Assembly (NCBI GenBank): GCA_963854835.1
Contig: OY978528.1
Location: forward strand, 7,534,242-7,598,241
Reading direction: 5' to 3'
DNA length: 64,000 nt
From: Megamerina dolium
Taxonomy: Eukaryota; Arthropoda; Insecta; Diptera; Megamerinidae
Shown piece by piece: positions 1 through 12,617 of the stretch. The position numbers and the translations under genes were made by a program. Under the pieces are notes generated by a model. It saw only the letters and a program-made list of their open reading frames with translations, had not been told where the DNA came from and ran no database searches. How positions within the stretch are numbered: the stretch's first letter is position 1; each line of letters opens with the position of its first letter.

Positions 1-26
1 AATATTAATTCCTCTAGTTCTGTTTT

Positions 27-385
27 AAAAAATTAAATCAAAATACCCTCGGAAATTGATTTTGAAGAAATCTTTGACATTGAGGAGTGATTTGAAAAAA
101 GCTCATAAAAATCCGTCGTAATCAAATATGTAGTAGTTTTATGTAGAATTGTTCAGATGAGAGCTAGAGGTCGCAAGAATGATGAACCCATAATTCATAA
201 GAACCGACTGTATTAAAAAATGAATTCAAAATACTATCGAAAATTGATTATGAAGAAGTTTTTGACATTGAGTGATATGAAAAAAGCTTATAAAAAGCCG
301 TCAATACCAAATAGTACTTTTATGTAGTATTGAAATAGATGAGAGCTAGAGGTCGCAAGAATTATGAACCATAAGAATTTTTATA
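27..385. repeat. Diverged tandem duplication, two ~180-bp copies
   Basis: Two consecutive copies can be aligned, about 27-205 and about 215-385. Shared words are CAAAATAC, TTTGACATTGA, GAAAAAAGCT and, best conserved, GATGAGAGCTAGAGGTCGCA (near 156 and 340). Offset is about 185-190 bp. Many substitutions and small indels indicate an old event. No coding potential is seen. Confidence 0.75.
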
Positions 386-419
386 ATGCGATTTTTTATA
401 ATTTCTTAAATTGCAATTC

Positions 420-540
420 TTGCCACTTGACAGCTGTCACACATATAAACAAAAACGACATTTAATCACCGTGAATCGGTTTCAAGTTGTAAAAACATTA
501 ATGCCTCAAATACAACTCTGCCACTTGACAGCTGTCAAAC
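420..540. repeat. Pair of CAGCTG-centred palindromes
   Basis: The 18-bp word GCCACTTGACAGCTGTCA occurs twice about 98 bp apart (422-439 and 520-537). Its core TTGACAGCTGTCAA is a palindrome centred on an E-box CAGCTG; the second copy is the perfect 14-bp form. This could be a paired binding site or the ends of a decayed element. Confidence 0.5.
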
Positions 541-3500
541 ATAAATATATGATACATAAAAAAGAGTGAAATTTATTTCGAAAAGCGCTACCATTGATGG
601 ATCGTGTTATAAACGCAAATAAGTTTCGATTTTCAAAATATTCGGCTTTTTATTCAAAAAATTATTAAAATTGTTTAAATTGTAAACATTGTCTTTAATT
701 GTCATGTCTGGGAAAATGAAAACCTACATTTGGTTCAGGAGTGGATACTACATCCTGGAAATGAGGCTGTCTGGTGTGTATTTTCGTCTTGGGGCATCAT
801 TTAGACAAAATACCGAATATATATGTGTTCCTTTAACTCCTATTTGGAGCATAGAGCGTCAAACGATTCGTTAGCACGATGTATTTCGGATATGTAGGTT
901 GCTAGCCCTCCTATCTTGGCTGGATTATGCCTAGCATACCCTATCCTCCACCTGGGGACTCGTCCGACGGGAAACAGACAACTGCACATGAAAAAATACC
1001 GAAGGAACTAGTATTATTGTCAATTTTCAGCGTTACAGCCTTAATATAAGCCATTTCTATTTGCATTAAATTGAAAATATTGCTCTGAGCAATATACGAT
1101 TTTAACAAACACAATCGATTTCTCTATCTATTTCAAGAGAAGTCGTCGGAATGTATGATTTCCAGGTTTAACAATATCAACTGATCTTGAAGACCATGCT
1201 CTCCAACATATAAATACAAACATTTGTGAAGTCATGGCCGCCATCATTGCCGAAATATGCCAAAAAGTCATTGAAAATTACGTAGGGCTCCTAGTTCTTA
1301 GTTCATTATTGATTTCCGGGGGAACAGATCATGGGCAAATTTATAACAAAGCATCTCTCTGTATAATTCTAATTGGCCAATCGACTATTCATTAATGAAT
1401 TAAGATTTAATCTGTAAGTAATTGAACATAAATGAAAAATTGATTCAGAAAATAAAAGTTTTTCTGAAAATTTCAGCACAAATGGGTTAAATTTTTTTTT
1501 TTTTCTACTTCATACGAAGAAATGTAAATATGCCGGAGTATATGTATATTTTCTTCAAATAAATACATATTTTCCATTTCTTGATGGTCTTTGTTTGATA
1601 TAAAAATATTTAATCGTAAATCACAAAAAAGGAAAAATATCAATAAAACGAGAAAAAAGAATACCCCCAAAAAGGAGTACCAAAAAAAAAAAAATAAAAA
1701 AAAAATAAAAAATGAAAAAGACATTTACTCACATGACCCAATTTACTTACATATATTTTACAGTTTTCAGCGTGTTCTGCCATAAAATGACTTATTAAGT
1801 TATACATCTCATAACAACAACAACAATAACGGGTGAATGGTGACCATACAATTTATAAAAGTGATCATCTTGTCGATCGAGTAATACATACATACTTACT
1901 ACCTACTGATGATGTTGTCGTTGTCGTTGTCGTCGACATTGATGATTCATTTCATAATTGTTTTTTGTTGTTGTTGTTTTTTTTTGCAGAAGTAATGCAG
2001 ATATTCTGTTGTTGTTTTTGTATTCTTCTGTTTGTTAATAACTAATATTAATTTTTACCTACATACATTTGTATGAACAGAAGTTCGTCACACATAACTT
2101 AACAACAATAATAACAATACATATAGTGTAGTTATAAGATAATAATACATATCACACATAGAGAGACGACATACTGCTGTCAAAAGCGGGAAAATTGTAA
2201 TTTAATATCTTGTGCATGCATACAGTGGGAATTATTGTCATTCGAAATTATATTTTGCAAAGCAAAATAATAAAAAAAAAAAAAAACAAATACATAAGAT
2301 AACGATATGAACATGCAAAAAAGAAACAGAAAAAAAAGGAAGGCTAATACATAATAACAAGTTAAAGGGAATTGCAGAATTGAAATAAAATCGCATCATC
2401 ATCATCATCATATGTACGATCGATATACCATATACATACGTATAATGGTTTTCAAGCTCAAGTTAAAAGACAAAAAAAAAACCTCACAAGACAGTGGCGT
2501 TTCTTCTTCTTCATTTTTTCGGTGATCCTTAGTAGAATTATGTGGAAAATATTTTAATATTTATATTTTCCCCTAATGTTTCTTTAAAAACTTACGATAA
2601 TAGATCAAAATGTACCCATATTTAAAACCAGAAGGCATTGCTGAGAGGAGTTGACACTACCATCTGTCAAATGGCACCACACTAAATGTCAGAGCATCTC
2701 ATAGGTTAGTTCTTAACTGTCAGCAATATGCCAAACATGAGATATCGCTTCAATTATGAAATTACGAACCGATATTGCTCTTTTTTTTTTAATTTTATCG
2801 TGAAACACAAAAAAATACAACCGCCACTGTTGACTTATTATCTGATATTAATACATACCAAACCTCCTATTAACAACCACTGAGACGACTATTTATTAGT
2901 CATCATTTTGTATGAAAAAAAGAATACAGAAAACAACAAAAAGGGGAAAAAAAAACAATAAATATACTATTGCAAAACTTGGTTTTAATGCTGCGTTTTA
3001 ATTTACAAAACAGGCTTAAAAGAATTGTTTTTTTTTTTCTGTTTCTTCATCAGTTTGTTGTTGTTGTTGTTGTTGATGTTCATCTTCTGTTACTACTTCG
3101 TTTTGTTAATTGTGTCTAAAAAGGGTATTAATGTAAAATGATTTGATGCGTAACGGATTATGGTTGTTGTTGTTGTTCTTGTTGTTGTTGTTGTTATTGT
3201 TGTTGACTGTCATTGTAAATTGGAAGAGTTGGCAATTAATAAGCTCATCATGATGATGACATGAAAGAAATTAATGTGATGGAGGTGGAACCGCAGGATA
3301 TACAGCAATGCAATGCAATGCAAATGCAAAGTGAATAAAAAATAATGGACAGGAAAATAAAATGAGCTTACAAATTCTACTTAAATATTATTACATATCT
3401 ATGTAAGTGTATTAGGATGGATGAATTTACAAAAAAAAAAAAAAAAACGGATCTAATTAAATTCCTAAGGAATTATGAGTATAAAATTAATTATTCAACC

Positions 3501-4622
3501 TCGAATTTTGACAAATAAATATAAAAATTTTTTTTTGTTTATGTAATTTATATTTGTTAAAATTTGTTTTTAAGCTTTTGGATCATTTTTTGCCGTACAA
3601 CTTGAGTGCAAAAAATTTTGGGTCGCCCTAATGTACATACGATTTTTTATAAAAAAAAAAAAATATTGATAAAAATTACACTGAAATTATTATAAATACA
3701 TATTTGCAACACAATAATCACAAAAATACAATGTAACAATGCCAATAACAAAGCAAATTAATGAGGCGAAGCTTTCAGAGCGTATTATGTGGGTGAGGTT
3801 TCTTTATAAGTTTCGCGCTCCACTACTATATATTTTTTTTTTTTTGTTTAATAATATATTAATTATATTGAGTATATTATTTTCACATTCAAATTAATTT
3901 TTATATCCATTTAATGAACTTGAATGATTTTTTTATCGAAATTTTTTATGTGATTCTCGACTTGTAGTTTTATAAGAATAAATGTAAATAATTTAAGGGA
4001 AATGTGAATAAAAAGTTTTCAATATCTGGCAAAATATTGAGATCCATGCAGTTATTGTAGCTTAATATGCAATAAATTGTATCTTACTGAAAGTAAATGG
4101 GCGATAATAATGCAATAAATAAAATCAAATGAAGATAAACACCAAGTTCGATCGCACTCATCCTTATAGCATGATCTACATATTTTCGAAGACCTTTTCT
4201 GTTCCCCAACATGATAATATAGAATGACGGTATACAATTCTCCTGTCTCAAAGCCCATACTGAAGCGTACTTCGCAGACTTTCGGATAGTTTAAAAAATT
4301 GCAATACGTTAAGGGGTTTCTTTTAAAATTTCGAAGAGGAAGATTTTATGTGTTTTAGATTTTTTAACACTTTTATAAACCAAGCAGTGCTGTTATTAAA
4401 ATAAATAAATAATTTTTATTTGGTAAAAAGGTGTTTTATAAGCGTCAATTAATTCAACTGATTAAACAGACAGTGAATACAAATATGACAGTATTTACTT
4501 AAACTAAGTATGTATTTGCATAGATATTTTTGTTTATGTAAAGCACATATGTACAAAAAAAACGTATATATTGTATATAATAGATCTGTTCAAATTTTCC
4601 AAAAAAAAAAAATATAATTTTA
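541..4622. other. AT-rich spacer, no supported gene
   Basis: No credible gene is seen. It contains long A and T runs, TTG/GTC-type microsatellites (about 1915-1985, 3055-3076, 3163-3206) and an ATC run near 2397-2411. A short stretch of less AT-rich sequence (about 890-985) stands out in composition and could be old transposon sequence, but I cannot assign it. Confidence 0.6.
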
Positions 4623-5738
4623 ACAGGCCATTCAACAAGTGTGTAGGATGACATATAGATGGCGTTACTAGAATTTTTTTCCATATGATTTTTTTTTTAG
4701 TTCTAACCTTCAAACGACCATAAAATTGACAACCAAGTTTGTTATTGAAAAAAAAAAATTGATAAAAGTGAATTTGAATTGATAAAGCATTGCTTTTTGA
4801 TGAAAAAAAAATACAGTGGAAACCAAATAATGGCTTAATAAATATTATCTAGACTCTGCTCCATAGTGACAAATGGTAAAAAAGTGGATTGCTGAATTTA
4901 AACGTGGTCATACCAGCACAAATGATGCAGATCGCAGTGGACGCCCAATTGAGGCTGTTATTCCAGAAAACATCGAAAAAATCCACAAATTGATGATGAA
5001 CGATCTCAAATTGAAGGTACACGAGCTAGCTGACATTGCAAAGATTTTAGATAGTACTGGTTTTACAATTTTACACGATCATTTGGATATCCGAAAGCTC
5101 TGTGCAAAGTGGGTGCCGAGCGAGCTCACAGTCGACCAAACAAAAACAACGTATCGATGCTTTTCAAAGGAGTGTTTGGCACTATTAAACCGCAACAAAA
5201 AGCAAAATTCTATCATCGTGTATTATGGGATGCGAATAGAATAATATTCATCGACTCTATCCAAAAAAGGAACCACTATCAATAGCGACTATTATTGTGA
5301 ACTTTTGGATCGATCGTTGAAGGCTGAAATCGCCAAGAAACGGCCACATTTGTAAAAGAAAAATGTTTTGTTTCACCAAGACAATGCACCGTGTCACAAA
5401 TCGGTGAAATCAATGGCAAAATTGAATGAATTCGGCTTCAAATTGCTGCTCCATCTACCGTATTCTCCAGATTTAGCCCCCAGCAACGTTTTCCTGTTTT
5501 CAAGAGAATGTTTTCTGGAAAGAAATTTAAGACCGATAATGCAGTAATCGCTGAAACTAAGGCCTACTTTGACGAGCAAGAGAAATCGTACTACAAAAGT
5601 AGTATTGAAAAGTTGGAAAATCGCTATACCCGTTGTATAGCCCTCGAAGGCAACTGCGTTGAATAATAAAATCGAGCTTTGTCAAAATTTTGTTTTTTTT
5701 TTTTCATACTTTTCCTACAGACTTATTGAATGGCCTGT
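4623..5738 (+). mobile_element. Mariner (DD34D) transposon, TA-flanked, inactive
   Basis: The termini are inverted repeats: the left begins ACAGGCCATTCAACAAGTGT and the right is its near-complement ending ATTGAATGGCCTGT. Both are flanked by TA (4621-4622 and 5739-5740), the mariner target duplication. Length is 1116 bp. The + strand carries transposase remnants: a helix-turn-helix/linker part with RSGRP-like and KWVPSELTVDQ motifs, then FHQDNAPCHKS and LPYSPDLAP. The spacing between the second and third catalytic positions is the 34 residues expected. Confidence 0.93.
4873..5664 (+). pseudogene. Mariner transposase pseudogene
   Basis: The frame from 4873 runs 123 codons, covering the N-terminal DNA-binding part and linker, and stops at 5242. 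Motifs characteristic of the middle of the protein are missing or scrambled between about 5160 and 5370. The C-terminal part resumes with the second catalytic Asp in FHQDNAP (about 5372). The third catalytic position reads Asn (SNVFLF instead of SDxFLF), so the active site is lost. The end, near KLENRYTRCIALEGNCVE, matches the usual mariner terminus. No functional enzyme is expected. Confidence 0.88.
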
Positions 5739-5744
5739 TAATAT

Positions 5745-6065
5745 AGTGATAAATTGACCAATTTCTGCTGAAAGTCAAAACAAAAACAAAAATCACTGAA
5801 AAGCAAATACATTTTCTTATGTAAATAAATATTTTTTGAAAACCAATATTAGCAAAAAACATAAAATTTCAAATTCTTTTAATTCGAAAAAAAACCTTTC
5901 AGAGATGTACATCATATTTAATAATATTTAAAAAATTGGAAAAAAAATTTTTGGCCATGTCTAATGTATACCAATACTTATTTTATGACGTAAAGTAGAT
6001 GTTCGAGTATTTGCTTAATAATATTTCCACATAGAATAGAAAATACTGATGGCATCCTAAATGTT
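5745..6065. other. AT-rich spacer upstream of the protease gene
   Basis: Mostly A/T runs. No gene or element recognised. It probably includes upstream regulatory sequence of the protease gene. Confidence 0.5.
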
Positions 6066-6068
6066 AAG

Positions 6069-6105
6069 TATAAAATGCCATACATTTCACCACAAAATTT
6101 CAGTT
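6069..6105 (+). promoter_or_regulatory. TATA box and initiator of the protease gene
   Basis: TATAAAA at 6069-6075 is followed 33 bp later by TCAGTT (6100-6105), a match to the arthropod initiator with A at 6102. This gives a 23-nt leader before the ATG at 6125. The spacing is typical of strong, tissue-restricted insect genes such as gut or salivary proteases. Confidence 0.75.
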
Positions 6106-6124
6106 TGGTGCAAATTTTTATAAA

Positions 6125-7196
6125 ATGAATATCGCAAGTATAACAATTTTGAGTGTTATAATCAGTTTTTTCGCCATACAGGCTGAAGGAGTACATACCA
6201 ATTCGAAAAATCCACCTAGTCGAGGTCGTATTTTTAATGGCGCCATTAGTCAGCCCAAACAATTTCCTTATGTTGTACGATTGGAAACAAAATATAGTAA
6301 AACTAATAGTTCATGTGGTGCTGCTTTAATATCGAAGAATTTTCTTCTAACAGCTGCTCATTGTTTGGATGAAGTGTAAGCATTTGTAAACACACTTGAT
6401 AATTGAGAGTGAACTTTACTAATTGTCAATCTAAACTTTTCTAAATTTTTCTTAGGATTAGCCTTAATGCAATTTTGGGTGCCTGGGATAAATTTGCTGC
6501 TACAGAAAATGGACGTCAAGTTATACATGTCGAACACAAAGATTTAATTTTACATAAATCCTATAATCGAAGTACTATACAGAATGATATTGCTTTAATA
6601 CGTTTAACAACACAACAGGCAAAATTTGATGGTTTGTATCGTGTAAAAAATGCGAAAAAATCAAACGAGAATTATAACATTGTATCTTCATTTTATAGAA
6701 TATGTACAACCTATTGCTTTACCGAATAGACGTCAAACCCCTGAAGAATTGGTTAATAAGAAACTTTATGCACAAGGTTGGGGCGGTCAATTTACAAGTA
6801 AGCATTTTCTTACTATACATATTTATTTTATGTTATTCTTGAAATGCATACAATGTTTCAATTCATACAGATGATCCTGTTGGTGGTCAATATCTGAAAT
6901 ATATTCATGTTCCAGTTATCGATAACAAAGAATGTAACTCATATTATTCGACTGAATTTGTAACCGATATAAATATTTGTATTAGCACTAAAGATCATAA
7001 CAGCACTTGTATTGGTGATTCAGGTGGTCCATTAGTTTTACCAAATGATCCCAATAATGGTGGCCGTGACACAGTGCATGGTGTTCTTTCCCTCGGGTCA
7101 TCGAAAGGTTGTGAAATTGGCTATCCGACAGTATTTTCACGTGTTACCGCCTACTTAGATTGGATCGAAGAGAATACTGGTATTAAAATTGAATAA
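6125..7196 (+). CDS. Secreted chymotrypsin-like serine protease (S1 family), 4 exons
   Basis: The inferred exons are 6125-6375, 6456-6631, 6699-6797 and 6871-7196, giving 283 residues; each junction has GT...AG and restores the S1 frame. A hydrophobic signal peptide covers residues 1-20. A short propeptide ends at Arg35, followed by IFNG, where trypsin-like activation would occur. The catalytic triad is complete: His79 (LTAAHC), Asp128 (NDIALIRL) and Ser226 (GDSGGP). The residue equivalent to chymotrypsin 189, at the base of the specificity pocket, is Ser220 rather than Asp, which argues against trypsin specificity and for chymotrypsin-like or Jonah-type cleavage. Family knowledge suggests a digestive or otherwise extracellular peptidase; the substrate is unknown. 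The start is supported by the promoter and the signal peptide. An AATAAA (7192-7197) overlaps the stop codon. Confidence 0.93.
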
Positions 7197-7199
7197 ATT

Positions 7200-8912
7200 G
7201 AAGAGAGAATCTGTGACTTGAATTACTGTTTGTTGAGATTTTATTGAGCCGATTTCGAATGTTTCGAATTATGATTAATAATTAGTAAAGGCGATCATTG
7301 AACTAAATATTGTAGAAGTGCTTGCTTTAAATTATGAAAATTTTTTAATGAGAAACATAGCACATTATGACAATGTGATCCATGATACTTGATATGACAG
7401 CTTGTAAACTTCGTCATCGTATTTAAATCCAATTAAATGCATAGAATAAAAACTTTCTATTCTCACTGCTTTCTTCATTCGTTTAAACTTGATTAAATTA
7501 GTATTAATTTTATTTAGAAATAAGCACCTATATATATCTATAAAATCTTGATGATTTAAAATCATCCCTCCCCTATCTTTTAGTAAAAAAAAAAAAAAAC
7601 GACGTCATATTTACTGTTATAAATATTCCACTAAAAGGTTTCTACGTATTTACTATGAACATATTCTTGTTGATTACTATTGATTATAGCATGCCATATA
7701 ATCACAAAGTTGAAGTTGAACCATATCTACATAACATACGTACAATAGCAACATGTATCTATACATATGCATCCATATACATAGTTGGATGCACTTTGTT
7801 AGAATGAATAAATTTGAAATTTATTTATAACGTATGTATAATAGGTACACTACTATACATACATATGTATAGTAAAAGCCTTATTAAAATGATTGATGAA
7901 ACAATAATGACTTTTAGAAATTCTATATTGCTATAGCAGCAGCAGCAGCAGCAACAGTAATAAGAAGGTATAAATGTATATACAATATAAACATATAAAG
8001 ATAGAAAAAAAAAAAACAAAAAACAAAAGAAAAACTAATAAATCTTTAAAGACACATGTTAATTATAGAGGTAAATATATGTAGCTATATATAAAATATA
8101 TACAAACTGTGACTACGTTGACTACGACTGCGTAAAATTTTCATTATACATTCATACATATGCATATAGGGTGTTTCTTTTCAAGAGGACTGATTATCTT
8201 CTATAAATTGATTCATGGGTTCCAGAAAAAAATCACATATAATTTAGAACAGATTTTGATTTTGTGATTTTCAAATTGTGCATAATAACGATAATTTCGA
8301 TTATGTCAAATATTATTATTAAAAAGCTGGACCCCTTTATAAAACTTTTGTCGAAGAAATTGCATATTTTAGTTGCATGAAACCTTCAAAAAATGCAAAC
8401 AAGAAACTAGAGTGTAAGATAATTGAGTCCATAGGCTGGGACAATTATTTCCCAGAACAAAAAATTTGCCTATTTTCTTAGTAAACTTCTAGAAAACGTC
8501 TTTGCTGGGTCAAATACACAGGCACTATGTACAGCCGATTAATAGAAGAACAAAAACGAATTTTTTTTCTTAAAAAGTTGGGTCCATTTTCCTTCATTTT
8601 CATAAGAACTTCGAGTTCATAGGGAAGTCCCCCTAAAGAGTAAAGATAGGAGCGAATATTTTGGGACGAAAGAGCTAATATGGGTTGAGTTGGTCAAACA
8701 TCTCACCATTGTAGGAGTAATTCCTGGGCAATTCTAGAAGTTATTGTCTACCTCCAGGTGATTTTAAGTGTTTTTGTAAGCCTCTTTTTTTATAAGTTGA
8801 ATATTAAAAATCGTACCACTCTCAAAAATTTACGAAAATAATTTACAGGAGCCACTCCAAGGCATGGAGATAAAGGATAAGTTTGTTTAGAAAAGTTCAG
8901 TTTAAGTAAGTT
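7200..8912. other. Spacer 3' of the protease gene
   Basis: No supported gene. Contains an (AGC)n run (7936-7953) and AT-rich sequence to about 8160. The part from 8165 to 8900 is less simple and may be old repetitive DNA, but I find no coding motif or terminal repeats. Confidence 0.5.
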
Positions 8913-9289
8913 TGGCGGTGCCGTAGCTCAGTGGTTGGTGTTTTGCCCTTCTGATCTGTAGGTCGTGGGTTGAATCCCCGGCTGAATCATAACAAATTTA
9001 ATATCGAAAAGATTTTTCTTTCGAATGGTACCCACCTGTCGGCAAGCAATTGAGAATTCTTCCGGCAGTAACAATTAGCCATGAAAAAGCTTCTAAAAGG
9101 ACTCTGTGACAAAGCTCAGCAAAAGGATGTCACAAGGGTTCTACCGTTCGGAACCGACTAAAATAAGTAGGTCCCTTCTAATGCTGTCCAAAATTTAACA
9201 CGCATATCGGTAATGGGAGAGAAGCTCGGCCAAAGAGTCCATCGGGGCTTTAAGTGCCACATATGTATTTATGTATTTTTTTTTTGTTT
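8913..9289 (+). repeat. tRNA-derived SINE, near full length
   Basis: The head contains a tRNA-like internal promoter: GGTGCCGTAGCTCAGTGG (A box) and GGTCGTGGGTTGAATCC (B-box-like). The body matches the other copies in this window (ATAACAAATTTAATATCGA, GGCAAGCAATTG, GTTCGGAACCG, AGTAGGTCCCTTCTAAT, GAGAAGCTCGGCCAA). It ends AGTGCCACATATGTATTTATG followed by a T run. It is diverged from the 44938 copy and no convincing target duplication is seen. Confidence 0.88.
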
Positions 9290-9429
9290 AGAAGAAATTT
9301 TGAGGGAAAATTTTAATGGCGGTCGATCACATTTCCTCCTTAGAAGTAGATTTTTTTTTTTTATTTGAATGAAATCTTCTACTTTCACTCTTTCCTCTTT
9401 TTTGAGGTTTAGAACGAAATGCAACCTGG

Positions 9430-10245
9430 CTGAGTCAACCTGACTGTGGATTCGAATTCAGAGACCCCCAAATACGTCTAGAAATTATTACATCATCTGC
9501 TGGGGACAGCTGCTGTGTGAGGTCTCGTAATGCCGTGCTGAAACAATAGGTCGTTGCAGTTGATAAGTTTTGGCCATCTTTCTGCAAAAAATTCAAATTC
9601 CAATTATACATTTGACAATAATCCACCGCCAAATTAATAGCCTTGGTTCTGCGGTAGCAGTCCGAGAAACACAGCATTCTTATGGTCTCACAATACAACA
9701 TAAACAAAAACTTAGTTTTGTCGTAATCGGCTTTGGTTGCCATTTGCGGTGCATTTTTACCACTACACTACATGGTTCATTTTTCTTCGCCGATCACAAT
9801 GTGTTTCAAGAACCGATTGTGTTTGTAGCATTCGATGTGGGTATCGCAGAGTTTGATGCGGCAAATGTGATAAACTTCTTGGAGCTCATGACAAATTTAA
9901 AGAATGACCTTACTGCTGACACCGAAATATCTAACATAGTTGTAGGCGATTAAGTGATGAACTTGTAATGCCTCTGCAATATCACAAGTTGTCTTATGTG
10001 GGTTTGATGTGGACAATGCCTTTATTTTATTATCATCAATCCCATTTGGGTTTCCCGAGCGAGAATCATAGTTGTCATCGAAATCTTCAGCACAAAACTG
10101 GGGATATTTAGCGCTTACGATCTTCGAAAGCGTATTCTCATAAGATCTACTCAATTTTTTTACAGACCTACTTGGTGTTTCTCCCTGTACAAAAATATGC
10201 AATAGAGTCTGATCGGCTCTGATAGTCAATTTTGCGTTTGGTTTA
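9430..10245 (-). pseudogene. Old mariner remnant
   Basis: On the minus strand, 10229 to 9897 reads an N-terminal-domain-like sequence with DDNKIKALSTSNPHKTT, IAEALQVHH and YVRYFGVSSK, which follow the mariner helix-turn-helix pattern. Further along, frameshifted pieces (to about 9435) keep the order of the catalytic region, but the Asp motifs are destroyed. No terminal repeats found. It is one of the most eroded mariner copies in the window. Confidence 0.6.
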
Positions 10246-10282
10246 ACTCTAAATCCGTTTACAGCGCTGACTTTGAGTTTAA

Positions 10283-10312
10283 TTCGTCAATACACGTATG
10301 TGTATTGACGAA
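10283..10312. repeat. Perfect hairpin, 13-bp arms
   Basis: TTCGTCAATACAC, a 4-base spacer (GTAT), then GTGTATTGACGAA. The arms are perfectly complementary. It lies beside the eroded mariner and could be a fossil of its end, or an independent palindrome. Confidence 0.7.
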
Positions 10313-10859
10313 AATATGGCAGTAACTGGACTCGACTTTAAGCTTCATAACATTAGGGACCTCAATGTAAGAAAGAGCGGAAAATGGACTGCCTCCATCA
10401 ATGGATAGGTCCAATCAATGAATCTAGGCTCCATCTAACTCGTGAAATGATAATTTCTTTCGTTTCATATGATAATCTGAAGAATTGAAGTTCTGCCATA
10501 ATGTCCGCTTCGCGTAAAACACCCTTCCTATACGCATATTACGTACCATCCAAGCACGAGTGCTACTAAAGCTCAGCTACATAGAACTAAGCGCATGCTC
10601 TATACATTAATTCACATGTTTGTCACCCTCTTAGCAAGCAAATGAAGGAAAAAAACATCATTTTGCCTTTTTGTTGTACGTTTTTGCTCGTTATAAACGT
10701 ATTTTAGTATTACGATATATCGTATGGATAGATTTTATAGTATTGAAAAGTAATTTGCATATGCAAAACATAGAGTAGTATGAAAACGATTTATGCGTTT
10801 TTGATTGCATCGCATTGAAAACAATACTCGTATGATAAACTTGTACTATGTATACAACT

Positions 10860-11480
10860 GACTGATAATTACAACGATCATGATCGTGTTGATCCTATAG
10901 AGATGATGAGATTGCTTTTCTTTCTTCGACATGGTATTAATTTAAATGTACAACATATTGTATGTATGACTATGTCATCTGTAAGAAGAAGAAAAAAAAA
11001 TGAATATATGCATGTAAAATACATTAACACCCTATGCAAATATAAATATGATAATATTATACATAGTAAAAGTGATCATTTGATCAACATCAAGGGGGCT
11101 TGATCTTAGCCTAAGAATACTACATATAATAAACTGCAAATGTAATGCTCATATAATTTTAAATTATGCAAAATCATTTAAAACCGATATAGGAGGAAAA
11201 CAAAATTTAAGGTTTTAATATCATATAATGACAATGCTCACAATCATTCAGTCCACGTGTTGCATTTTGTTCGTCTTTTTGTTTTTTTTTTTTCTTTCAA
11301 CGGTTATGTGTATATGATAATGATAATCATGGTGATGATGATCGCATTAAAGTGATAACATTTATTATCCTATTTTTTTTTTTGCAGTCATACTATGATC
11401 ATTTATGTGACGTTATATTATATATTCATGATGATCATAATTTTTTTGTGATCCTCTAAATTTTCCCTTCATTACTTGGT
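10860..11480. other. Non-coding block rich in GATC words
   Basis: I count ten GATC tetramers in about 620 bp, several as TGATCA/ATGATCAT (for example 10879-10896, 11064-11086, 11395-11441). About two would be expected at this base composition. No gene is seen; a 66-codon open frame at 10903 has no support. Confidence 0.5.
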
Positions 11481-12580
11481 TTCGTTTGATTTTGCATAAA
11501 TCACGTTCACTCCTTTTTTTCTAATTATGAAGGGTTCTAAATGAAATATTTCAGAGTTGTGATAATGCGTATATATTCAGCATAGCTTAAGGAGTTGAAT
11601 GAGTAAACAGAAATTAAGGAGTTTAAGATTTTTTTGTGAAATAAAAATAACACTTTGTCACGTTTATGCAGACAGTTATCCTTTTTTAGTGATATCTATT
11701 CTCTTGATGACATTGTATTTTTTTTTTTTTCAAAAGAGGCGTGTGAATTAATTTAGAAAAATATTAATGATTTGACGCTGATAAGAAAATGAGCAAAAAA
11801 TATAAGAAAATGATCAAAACATCATTATGAATATTATACTAAACGATTTTATGCTCTTATAAATGCAAATGAATTTTAAAACATTTTTTTTTTTTGTTCA
11901 CTTTCTGATGAATCATTCACACATATGGACCCCAGTTGACTAACTTGTTGTTTTAATGAGCAAATTTATAAATAACCCTTATTATGAATTAATATTGATA
12001 TGCGAATATTTTATGCAAAATGTCTATATGAAATTGAAATTAAAACTGAAATATCATTCAATAAAATTTATTTGTAAAACCCGACTAAATGATTGATGGT
12101 TGAATATTTGTTATAAGATAGATAAAAAGTAGTTGTAACATCTAAAAATTAGCATTATAATTATTTATTAAGTAACTGCCAGTTGGTATTTCACAATTAT
12201 AGTGACCCTTTGTGCATAGTTTTGTTGACGCAGACACTTTTACGACAGTTTCCACCTATAATAGAGAAATAGTGTTTATTTAATTATAAAAAATACGCCA
12301 TTTTATTTAATGAATTCTGCAAGTAATAAAGAAATTCATATATTTTGTATTTAAGAGTTTCTTGACCTACATTCATATTTGAATTAATTTATTCTAAGCA
12401 CATAATCTACAGACCATATGGAAAGGTTCAGAGATCTATGAACTGTTGTTATTGAAGCTTCGAAATTAATTTTAATTTTGATAAGCCAATTCGAAGTAAT
12501 TAAAAAAATGTTTGATTTTAAAAATAAATCACAATTCAGTGCATTAAAATCGTTGGTAAACAAAAGTCAATAAGCGGGTT
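11481..12580. other. AT-rich spacer upstream of the hexamerin gene
   Basis: No gene or element is recognised. Poly(T) runs (11720-11731, 11884-11896) and simple AT-rich sequence. Likely includes the regulatory region of the hexamerin gene. Confidence 0.5.
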
Positions 12581-12584
12581 TTCA

Positions 12585-12613
12585 TATAAATATAGAATTT
12601 ATTGAATCACTCA
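12585..12613 (+). promoter_or_regulatory. Possible TATA box and initiator of the hexamerin gene
   Basis: TATAAATA (12585-12592) is followed by TCACTCACATT at 12607-12617, which offers initiator matches with A at 12609 or 12613. Either would leave a leader under 10 nt before the ATG at 12618. That is unusually short, so either translation starts at the next in-frame ATG (12648) or this TATA is not the one used. Confidence 0.45.
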
Positions 12614-12617
12614 CATT

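Noticed and set aside
689..874. 61-codon open frame
   Set aside because: No recognisable motif, no promoter context, and length expected by chance.
8913..9000. Functional tRNA gene
   Set aside because: The tRNA-like head is joined to a body repeated in other copies and cannot form a standard anticodon arm with confidence; it is a SINE.
9570..9953. 127-codon plus-strand frame
   Set aside because: Lies antisense to a mariner remnant whose order of motifs is recognisable on the minus strand; no independent support.
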